Positions 1 through 4,898 of a stretch of 5,448 nt of DNA are shown here, piece after piece. The position numbers were made by a program, and so were the translations under genes. The notes beneath the pieces were generated by a model, which was given only the letters and a program-made list of their open reading frames with translations, was not told where the DNA came from and made no database searches. This stretch comes from Gammaproteobacteria bacterium (GTDB lineage: Bacteria; Pseudomonadota; Gammaproteobacteria; S144-34): contig WGBS01000245.1 of assembly GCA_015494165.1 (NCBI GenBank), positions 1 through 5,448 of the forward strand, given 5' to 3'. Numbering within the stretch: the stretch's first letter is position 1; each line of letters begins with the position of its first letter.

Positions 1-42
1 CTATTCCATCCGCGCCGCGCCCCCGCGGCGCGGATGGAATAG
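1..42. repeat. Perfect 19-bp inverted repeat with a 4-nt loop
   Basis: Bases 1-19 (CTATTCCATCCGCGCCGCG) are the exact reverse complement of bases 24-42, separated by CCCC at 20-23. The outer 9 bp are AT-containing and the inner 10 bp are pure GC. No T tract follows on the plus strand (next bases ACCGCCCC), so it does not look like a standard terminator for a gene entering from the left. On the minus strand the downstream bases lie outside the window. It could be a strong RNA hairpin ending or protecting an upstream transcript, a REP-like element, or a large operator. The dyad may extend left of the window. Confidence 0.85.
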
Positions 43-92
43 ACCGCCCCGCCCGTTCGTTTCCATCAACGAGGGACACGGCCGCATGGCCC

Positions 93-129
93 GCGGCCCG
101 CGGCCGGGGCCGCAGGGAGGGCGGGCCGC
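93..129 (+). other. GC-rich foldable segment in the leader of the first transporter gene
   Basis: Bases 93-101 (GCGGCCCGC) pair perfectly with 121-129 (GCGGGCCGC). Within the enclosed segment, 100-105 can instead pair with 108-113, so alternative folds compete. It lies about 70 bases before the start codon of the 198-1604 gene. Bases 43-197 show no convincing sigma70 promoter. The structure is seen directly; any regulatory role is only a possibility, because such GC-rich sequence often folds by chance. Confidence 0.3.
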
Positions 130-197
130 TCCTGCGCGAGCGCCAGAGACACCAACGACAACACGACACGACGGCCACCGAGAGGAGGGTCCCCGAA

Positions 198-1604
198 ATG
201 GTTACCGAGACCGAAGAGGCCTGGAACGAGGAGGGCGAGGGCCCCGTCGTCAAGCCGATGGGGTGGAAGGAGCTCTACCTCAAGGAGGACTGGTGGGCGA
301 TCTACCTCGGCCTCGGCATCGTCATCGTCGCCACGCTGTTCTTCCTCAACGGGGGCAGCATCAAGTGGATCGCCATCAAGCCGGCGAAGTGGGCCACCCT
401 GGACCAGCTCGGCGCGCACTTCACCGCGCACCTCGGCCAGTACCTCGCCAACTTCGTCCTGTGGCTGGTGATCTTCTCCATCAGCGTGCGCGCGATGGGC
501 TTCCGGATCGCCGAGTTCATCCCTTCCTTCATGTTCGTCTACGCCGTGTCGGTCGTGATCTTCATGATCGGCGCGTGGGAGAAGGCGCACCACTACAACC
601 TCGAGCCGCCGCTGGTGGCGCTGGTCCTCGGCATGCTGATCGCCAACGTCTTCCGGCTGCCGCGCTGGATGGACACGGGCTTCCGCGTCGAGTACTACAT
701 CAAGACCGGCATCGTCCTGCTCGGCGCCACCCTGCCCTTCACCCTGATCGTGTGGGCGGGGCCGGTGGCCGTGGTGCAGGCCTCCATCGTCTCCATCACC
801 ACCTTCCTGGTGATCTACTTCGTCGGCAAGAGCATGGGACTCGACCGGCGCCTGGCGGCCACGCTCGGCGCGGGCGGCGCCGTGTGCGGCGTCTCGGCCT
901 CGATCGCCATCGCAGGGGCAGTGAACGCGAAGAAGGAGCACGCGCCCATCGCCATCACGATGGTCATCGTCTGGGCCATCGTGATGATCTTCTTCCTGCC
1001 GCTGGTCTCGCGGGCACTGCACCTGCACTCGGGCATCGCCGGCGCCTGGATCGGGACCTCGGAGTTCGCCGACGCCGCCGGCTTCGCGGCGGCCCAGGCC
1101 TACGGCGACCTCGCCGCAGCCCTGCCCGAGATCCCGGGCAAGGCGGACGACGCCGTCTGGGCCTTCACGCTCATGAAGGTCGTCGGCCGCGACATCTGGA
1201 TCGGCATCTGGGCCTTCATCATGGCCCTGATCGCCACCACCCGCTGGGAGGTGCAGGCGGGACAGAAGCCCCAGGCCGCCGAGATCTGGTGGCGCTTCCC
1301 GAAGTTCGTCATCGGCTTCGCGATCGCCTCGCTGCTGATGACGGCGGTGACCAGCGGGCACAGCTTCGAGGAGTACACCAAGGTGGTGAAGCCGGAGCTG
1401 GTGGCCCCGATCAAGACCATGCGCACCTGGTCCTTCATCTTCTGCTTCTTCAGCATCGGCCTCACCACGCGCTTCCGGGAGCTCGCAAGCGTCGCCGCAC
1501 GGCCTTTCTGGGCGTTCACGACGGGGGTCATCGTCAACGTCGCCCTCGGCTTCGTGCTCTCGGCGATGGTGTTCGCGGGCTACTGGAGCAGCCTCAGCCA
1601 TTGA
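198..1604 (+). CDS. YeiH-family putative sulfate exporter, 468 residues
   Basis: Predicted polytopic inner-membrane transporter of the YeiH / UPF0324 family (Cons_hypoth698), annotated as putative sulfate exporters; the substrate is not established for most members. Seen here: an acidic soluble N-terminus (residues 1-30), then roughly eleven hydrophobic segments. The family signature is at about 225-242 (GAGGAVCGVSASIAIAGA), preceded by YYIKTGIVLLGA at 166-177 and followed by the hydrophobic 251-270 segment. WWRFPKF (364-370) and MRTWSFIFCFFSIGL (408-422) match the second transporter of this window. At 468 residues it is longer than the roughly 340-350 usual for compact YeiH proteins; the extra length is N-terminal spans and a loop at about 272-318. 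The ATG at 198 follows AGGAGG (183-188) with nine bases between. A terminator follows directly, so it is probably monocistronic. A CAACGACAACA motif lies 34 bases before the start. The family call is firm; sulfate as substrate is inferred from the family name. Confidence 0.9.
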   Translation: MVTETEEAWNEEGEGPVVKPMGWKELYLKEDWWAIYLGLGIVIVATLFFLNGGSIKWIAIKPAKWATLDQLGAHFTAHLGQYLANFVLWLVIFSISVRAMGFRIAEFIPSFMFVYAVSVVIFMIGAWEKAHHYNLEPPLVALVLGMLIANVFRLPRWMDTGFRVEYYIKTGIVLLGATLPFTLIVWAGPVAVVQASIVSITTFLVIYFVGKSMGLDRRLAATLGAGGAVCGVSASIAIAGAVNAKKEHAPIAITMVIVWAIVMIFFLPLVSRALHLHSGIAGAWIGTSEFADAAGFAAAQAYGDLAAALPEIPGKADDAVWAFTLMKVVGRDIWIGIWAFIMALIATTRWEVQAGQKPQAAEIWWRFPKFVIGFAIASLLMTAVTSGHSFEEYTKVVKPELVAPIKTMRTWSFIFCFFSIGLTTRFRELASVAARPFWAFTTGVIVNVALGFVLSAMVFAGYWSSLSH

Positions 1605-1612
1605 CCGCGCTC

Positions 1613-1650
1613 GCGGGGCGCCGCAGGAGGCGGCGCCCCGCCTCCTTTTT
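1613..1650 (+). terminator. Intrinsic terminator of the first transporter gene, with two alternative stems
   Basis: A 12-bp perfect stem (1613-1624 with 1630-1641) encloses AGGAG. Overlapping it, a 9-bp perfect stem (1625-1633 with 1638-1646, loop CGCC) is followed at once by four more T residues (1647-1650). The two cannot form together. The second has the better terminator geometry because the T run abuts the stem. It begins eight bases after the stop codon at 1602-1604. Confidence 0.85.
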
Positions 1651-1689
1651 GCCGGCGCCCGAGCGCCCCGACCGCAAGGTGAAAAGCCC

Positions 1690-2025
1690 GTGCGAGCCAA
1701 GCCCGCCTGCGCGACCTGCCGCCACTTCGGCAACGACCCGGCCTGGCTCGAGGCCGAGCTCCCGGGACTGCGGGTGCTGAGCTCGGGCTACGCCTCGGTG
1801 CGCAAGGAGGACGGGCTCTGCGCCCTCCACGGCGTCTTCGTGGGCGCCGACGGCGCCTGCGCGTCCCACGAGCCGCGAGCCCCGCGCCGCCACCCTCCTC
1901 CCCCGGTCCGGCATAAAAGAGACGGGGGCCCGCAGGCCCCCGTCGTCACCCACACCGTCGCGGCCGCTCAGCCGCCGGGGGTGGGCGGCATCATGCCGCG
2001 GTGGAAGACCCAGGCCACGAAATAG
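1690..2025 (+). CDS. Small cysteine-containing conserved-type protein; C-terminal tail doubtful
   Basis: No named function. The first 63 residues look like a compact conserved domain: C7-x2-C10, then a central stretch with SSGYASVRKEDGLCALH, C44, H47 and C57. This layout (C-x2-C-x33-C-x12-C) suggests a small metal- or iron-sulfur-binding protein, which is an inference. From memory, short hypothetical proteins with this CRxF...DGLC.LH pattern occur in proteobacteria. The GTG start at 1690 is chosen because AAGGTGA (about 1676-1682) lies seven bases upstream. After residue 63 the frame becomes proline/arginine-rich, crosses the terminator of the convergent gene and overlaps its last 58 bases (1968-2025). 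The natural protein may therefore have ended near base 1880-1920, with its stop lost or shifted. It sits 85 bases after the first transporter and may be expressed by read-through. Confidence 0.6.
   Translation: MRAKPACATCRHFGNDPAWLEAELPGLRVLSSGYASVRKEDGLCALHGVFVGADGACASHEPRAPRRHPPPPVRHKRDGGPQAPVVTHTVAAAQPPGVGGIMPRWKTQATK
1913..1944 (-). terminator. Intrinsic terminator of the minus-strand transporter operon
   Basis: Bases 1921-1930 (GACGGGGGCC) pair perfectly with 1935-1944 around a 4-nt loop, CGCA. Read on the minus strand, the stem is followed by TCTTTTATG, a U-rich tract. It lies 23 bases beyond the stop codon of the 552-residue gene (ends at 1968). No T tract follows on the plus strand, so it acts in one direction only. 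It sits inside the tail of the small plus-strand reading frame. Confidence 0.9.
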
Positions 2026-3626
2026 GCGATGGGGGCGATGATGACGAAGAGCGCGATGCCGTAGAGCGTCGCGAGCCGCCCCATGCCCTTCAGCTTCGAG
2101 AAGTCCGTGATGATGCCCATGCAGACGAAGGTCATCATGAAGAGCATCTTGCGCATGGGGCTCTGCACGACATTCGCCCCCTTCATGGCCATGTCCACCG
2201 CGTCGGCCCAGAACACGGCGATGCCCAGGTAGACGAACCAGGCGAGCAGATAGCCCAGCACGAACTTCGGGAAGCGGTGCCAGACCTCGGAGGCGCCCAC
2301 GGTCATCTGCGTGGGATCGCGCTCCACCCGGTAGACCCAGATCAGCGCGAGGATGAAGGCCCACAGCCCGATGAACATGTCGATCCAGATCTTGGTGACG
2401 ATGGAGGCGGTGAGGATCCAGCCCTCCTCCCAGACCTGGCCGGTCTCCTGGTAGTGGCGCGCGGTCATGAGCTGGTCGAGGATGGCGCCGGCGGCCGCGT
2501 CCGCGCCGTCGGTCTTGACCGTCATGCCCATGGCCGCGCCGTTGACGATGGGCTGGTTCGGCGCCACCGCCGTGTAGAAGCCCGGCAGCACCACCAGCTC
2601 GATCATGGCGAAGATGACGATGAGCATCGACACCATGGTCGGCAGGATGGGCCTGGCGCGGATGGCCCCGGCCGTGGCGATGGCCGCCGACACGCCGCAG
2701 ATGGAGATGCCCGAGGAGAGCACCGCCGAGGCGTGGCGCGAGAGCTTGAAGCCCTTGCGCCCGAGCGTGTAGACGATGGGCCAGAAGAGGAGGTAGGCGA
2801 CGAAGGTCGCCGCCATGCCGGCCACGGCGAGCTCGAAGGCGAAGCCGGCCGCCTTCATGGACATCAGGCCCACCTTGATGCCCAGGTAGACGATGGCGGT
2901 CTTGATGTACCACTCAGGCTTGGCGGCCTCGGACAGGAAGCGCGCGAAGCCCTTGATGAAGTTGCCGATGATCAGCCCCGCCACCAGCGCCAGGATGTAG
3001 GAGGCGCCGCCGCCGAGCGACAGGCCCCAGCTCATGCGGATGGCGTGCTTGGACATGTCGACCGCCTGCGCCGCGACCTGCGGGCTCGGGAGCTGCCCTT
3101 CCGGCACGCCGAGCTTCGCCAGCGCCTCCTTGATCTCCTTGGTGCACTTGTGCACCTTGGTCATGCAATAGACGTCTTCGCCGTAGACCTGCGGGGCGGT
3201 GATGGACTCGGCGGTCTTCGGCGCCTTCAGGTGCGCCTCGTGGCCGACGATCCACACGAACCAGGTGATGGCGAAGATGATCGTGAAGCCCACGACGAAC
3301 TTGCCGACGTTGAGCTTCATGAAGTAGGCGCCGATGCCGGTGAGCGCCGTCCACACGAGCCAGGTCGTGATGATCGAGCCCAGCGGCCCGAGGCCCTCGT
3401 AGGCCTGGCCCGCCTTGCCGTGGGCGGTCTTGAGGAGCTTGCCCCAGGAGGGGTCGCTCCAGAAGCTCGACCACTCCCAGGTCTTGGTCTTGGCCATCCA
3501 CCCGACGGCGTCGATTTCCCAGATGGACAGCAGGCCCATGAGGAACATGAACAGGCCGAGCCACACCGCCCACCAGTCCTCGGTGGACAGCATGCCCGAG
3601 TACCATCGACGATTTACCGCGCTCAT
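1968..3626 (-). CDS. Large YeiH-family putative sulfate exporter, 552 residues
   Basis: Second polytopic membrane protein of the YeiH / putative sulfate exporter family, paralogous to the 468-residue protein nearby. Shared landmarks: EDWWA near the N-terminus (16-20), WYIKTAIVYLGI (239-250), the signature SGISICGVSAAIATAGA (305-321), IDMFIGLWAFILALI (415-429), VWHRFPKFVLGY (448-459) and MRKMLFMMTFVCMGI (491-505). It is unusually long. Besides extra N-terminal spans it has a hydrophilic insertion at about 129-200 with two cysteines (C154, C161), absent from the shorter paralog. A second loop at about 352-403 is also large. The ATG at 3626 is preceded by AGAGGGG (about 3634-3640); an internal ATG at residue 12 is less likely because it has no comparable site. 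It is the last gene of a three-gene minus-strand unit, 72 bases after the 85-residue gene, and ends at a strong terminator. A CAACGACAACA motif sits 17 bases before the start, next to the ribosome site. Family firm, substrate inferred. Confidence 0.9.
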   Translation of the reverse strand: MSAVNRRWYSGMLSTEDWWAVWLGLFMFLMGLLSIWEIDAVGWMAKTKTWEWSSFWSDPSWGKLLKTAHGKAGQAYEGLGPLGSIITTWLVWTALTGIGAYFMKLNVGKFVVGFTIIFAITWFVWIVGHEAHLKAPKTAESITAPQVYGEDVYCMTKVHKCTKEIKEALAKLGVPEGQLPSPQVAAQAVDMSKHAIRMSWGLSLGGGASYILALVAGLIIGNFIKGFARFLSEAAKPEWYIKTAIVYLGIKVGLMSMKAAGFAFELAVAGMAATFVAYLLFWPIVYTLGRKGFKLSRHASAVLSSGISICGVSAAIATAGAIRARPILPTMVSMLIVIFAMIELVVLPGFYTAVAPNQPIVNGAAMGMTVKTDGADAAAGAILDQLMTARHYQETGQVWEEGWILTASIVTKIWIDMFIGLWAFILALIWVYRVERDPTQMTVGASEVWHRFPKFVLGYLLAWFVYLGIAVFWADAVDMAMKGANVVQSPMRKMLFMMTFVCMGIITDFSKLKGMGRLATLYGIALFVIIAPIAYFVAWVFHRGMMPPTPGG

Positions 3627-3698
3627 CGCTAGGACCCCTCTGCTGTTGTCGTTGTCGCTTGTCCGGTGACCCCTGGTGGTAGCCTGCGGCGCCGGCCG

Positions 3699-3956
3699 CT
3701 AGACGCGGATCTCGACCCAGCGGTTGAAGTAGTGGTAGTGGTACTGGCGCAGCCACTGCGGCAGGGTGTCGAAATCGAAGCCCATGAACACGCGCACGCG
3801 GCTGCCCGAGGGGTAACGCCCGCTCCCGGCGAGGGCACGGCGCAGCGACTCGTCGAGCTCGCCCCAGTCGGCGCCCCGCGCCTCGATGCCGTCGGCCCGC
3901 ACCACCCACTCGCGCCCGTCGTGGGTCAGCACCGTGTCGAGATCTGAACGCTTCAT
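3699..3956 (-). CDS. Small conserved protein, 85 residues, probably DUF5395-like
   Basis: Soluble small protein of unknown function; no signal peptide or membrane span. The N-terminal half (LTHDGREWVVRADGIEARGA, then a helix WGELDESLRRAL) has the strand-strand-helix pattern seen in HicB-like folds. The C-terminal half has GSRVRVFMGFDFDTLP and an aromatic- and histidine-rich QYHYHYFNRW (71-80). From memory it resembles proteins called DUF5395; this could not be checked. The ATG at 3956 lies 13 bases after the stop of the 65-residue gene, and its weak ribosome site (TGAGG, about 3968-3972) overlaps that stop codon, pointing to translational coupling. Its place before the 552-residue transporter suggests a cytoplasmic partner or regulator of that transporter (inference). 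A HicB-type antitoxin is an alternative, but no HicA toxin is adjacent. Confidence 0.8.
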   Translation of the reverse strand: MKRSDLDTVLTHDGREWVVRADGIEARGADWGELDESLRRALAGSGRYPSGSRVRVFMGFDFDTLPQWLRQYHYHYFNRWVEIRV

Positions 3957-3969
3957 CGCGCTGCCGGCC

Positions 3970-4167
3970 TCACTTGAGGATGGTCACGTTGATGATCGCG
4001 CCGAGCACGATCAGGCCGGCGATGCCGATGCCGATGCTCCACCATACGAGCTTGGTCTCCCAGCTGTCCCAAGGCTCGCATTCGCCCAGGGCCGACTCGT
4101 CCACTTCCGGCGCGCGCTCGACCACCTCCTCCTCGGTGTGGGGCTCAAAGGGACTCTGACTGCTCAT
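3970..4167 (-). CDS. Small single-span membrane protein, 65 residues
   Basis: Not assigned to a known family. Residues 1-38 are hydrophilic and strongly acidic (many E and D, one cysteine C30, then EPWDSWETK). Residues 41-63 (VWWSIGIGIAGLIVLGAIINVTI) form one transmembrane helix, with a final lysine. There is no cleavable signal peptide. The likely topology is an acidic N-terminal domain on one side and almost nothing after the helix. The ATG at 4167 has an excellent ribosome site (AGGAGGT, 4174-4180, six bases away). It is the first gene of the minus-strand unit, followed closely by the 85-residue gene and then the 552-residue transporter. Position and size suggest a small accessory subunit of that transporter, like the small membrane subunits found with other transporters (inference). 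Confidence 0.78.
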   Translation of the reverse strand: MSSQSPFEPHTEEEVVERAPEVDESALGECEPWDSWETKLVWWSIGIGIAGLIVLGAIINVTILK

Positions 4168-4492
4168 CTCGATACCTCCTCTGGTGCCGTGGAAGGTTCA
4201 CGGAAAAGCGGCGCAAGGCGCGCGGCCGGCGAGGCGCGCGCGGGATGCACGCGCGCGGCACGCGCGCGCGGGTGGACCTGTGGGATGGGCGGACGTGGGG
4301 GATGCCACGGCGGAAGGCGTGGCGGACGTGACGGCCTGACCGTCAGCTCCCCCATTGGCGGACTCCTCCCCCGGCCAGCGCCGGGTGCCGCGGCGCGGAG
4401 CCCGAGGGCTCGTGCGGCGCGGCGTCGTTCTTCTGCTCGTTCTTGTCGTTGTGTTCGTCGTCCGGCCGCAGCGGCGCACGCCACGACCGCTT
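4168..4492. other. GC-rich region without a convincing gene, probably the long leader of the minus-strand operon
   Basis: No open frame here has a supported start, ribosome site or protein-like composition; translations are arginine-, alanine- and proline-rich. Present are a near-continuous alternating purine-pyrimidine run (4245-4270), a 10-base direct repeat GGCGGACGTG (4288-4297 and 4321-4330), two small dyads (4304-4309 with 4318-4323; 4329-4334 with 4340-4345), and, read on the minus strand, an A/C/G-rich stretch with CAACGACAA (4443-4451) and AGAACGAGCAGAAGAACG downstream of it. If the operon promoter lies in the AT-rich island to the right, this is a 5' leader of more than 300 bases. 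Confidence 0.5.
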
Positions 4493-4565
4493 GTGGTTTT
4501 ATTCAAGCATAAAGGTAGATGATCGTCTAATAGGCCCATTAGTTCAGAATATGGTGAAGAAAAGA
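4493..4565. promoter_or_regulatory. AT-rich island with two dyads, probable promoter/operator region
   Basis: A clear drop in GC within very GC-rich surroundings. It contains the inverted repeat TTTAT-N6-ATAAA (4498-4513), of the general kind bound by LysR-type regulators, and the near-perfect palindrome CTAATAGGCCCATTAG (4527-4542; one mismatched pair). A plus-strand promoter is possible: TTCAAG (4502-4507), 18 bases, TCTAAT (4526-4531). Minus-strand promoter boxes for the operon are weaker (for example TATGCT, the complement of 4506-4511). It probably serves the minus-strand operon, but which strand is used cannot be settled from sequence. Confidence 0.5.
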
Positions 4566-4694
4566 TGCCTCACGCGCACAGGCGCGGCGCGCTCGAGGCG
4601 CGATGCGGATCGCCCCGGCCGGCGCGGCACGAAGCGCCGGCACGGGCCGTGAGCGAAGGACGGGCGATCGTGGTGAGGGGTGCGGCGGGCCGCG

Positions 4695-4721
4695 CAACAA
4701 AAAGCGGCCCGGAGGCCGCTT
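4695..4721 (-). terminator. Intrinsic terminator on the minus strand
   Basis: An 8-bp perfect stem (4702-4709 with 4714-4721, loop 4710-4713) is followed on the minus strand by UUUGUUG, giving five consecutive T residues counting the end of the stem. No protein gene lies immediately upstream on that strand, so it must end a short non-coding transcript or a transcript entering from within the channel gene. Confidence 0.8.
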
Positions 4722-4782
4722 CAACGCTTTGGTGGTCGAGGTCGGTGTGGTTGTTGTCGTTGGCCCCGGGCGAGCCGGGACG
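4695..4782 (-). ncRNA. Candidate small RNA, about 90 nt
   Basis: A minus-strand transcription unit is bounded by a promoter (4789-4817) and an intrinsic terminator (4695-4721), with no start codon or ribosome site between them. Read 5' to 3', the RNA would begin near 4782. It would have a short 5' hairpin (CCCGG-CTCGC-CCGGG, about 4778-4764), then an unstructured A/C-rich middle containing CAACGACAACAACC (4762-4749), then the terminator hairpin and U tract. The middle has A-R-N-type triplets like those bound by the distal face of Hfq. It is not recognised as a named RNA family. Its partner or targets are unknown; alternatives are a transcribed leader remnant or an antisense transcript. Confidence 0.55.
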
Positions 4783-4788
4783 CGCCCG

Positions 4789-4817
4789 ACTCTAGCCACA
4801 CGGCACGCGCGGGTCAA
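4789..4817 (-). promoter_or_regulatory. Sigma70-type promoter driving the candidate small RNA
   Basis: On the minus strand, TTGACC (4817-4812, five of six matches to TTGACA), a 17-base spacer, and TAGAGT (4794-4789, four of six matches to TATAAT). Spacing is optimal and predicts a start near 4782. It is among the best promoter matches I found in the window, and it points away from the CLC gene. Confidence 0.65.
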
Positions 4818-4829
4818 GCGCGCACGCCC

Positions 4830-4859
4830 TTGCGGCGGCCGGCGGCGGGGACCTAGGAT
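4830..4859 (+). promoter_or_regulatory. Possible promoter of the CLC channel gene
   Basis: On the plus strand, TTGCGG (4830-4835), an 18-base spacer and TAGGAT (4854-4859, four of six matches). The -35 match is weak. It stands back to back with the minus-strand promoter, 12 bases between their -35 boxes, so one regulator could act on both. The predicted leader is about 30 bases. Confidence 0.4.
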
Positions 4860-4898
4860 GCCGGGCCCGGGCGTGCCTCTGCAGCAGGATCCGATCGC

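Noticed and set aside
66..1733. Long minus-strand open frame (555 codons) opposite the first transporter gene
   Set aside because: Its translation is charged and low-complexity, without a domain or ribosome site. The plus-strand frame gives a coherent membrane protein. Long antisense frames are expected at this GC content.
86..1780. Plus-strand frame of 564 codons overlapping the first transporter gene
   Set aside because: It is out of frame with the real gene, rich in R, G, H and A, and has no hydrophobic pattern or ribosome site at its ATG.
2001..3632. Plus-strand frame of 543 codons opposite the second transporter gene
   Set aside because: It is dominated by D, E, H, R and G with no recognisable fold. 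The minus-strand frame is clearly a YeiH-family protein.
4465..4490. Possible sigma54 promoter (TGGCGTGCGCCGCTGC on the minus strand)
   Set aside because: The GG and GC elements are separated by 11 bases rather than the required 10, and the -12 element is poor.
4198..4539. Minus-strand frame of 113 codons in the operon leader
   Set aside because: It has T/R/P/A-rich low complexity, no ribosome site, and its ATG sits inside the AT-rich palindrome. It is probably non-coding leader.
4700..4870. Possible tRNA gene on the minus strand upstream of the terminator
   Set aside because: No cloverleaf, T-loop (GTTCGA-type) sequence or acceptor stem could be found.
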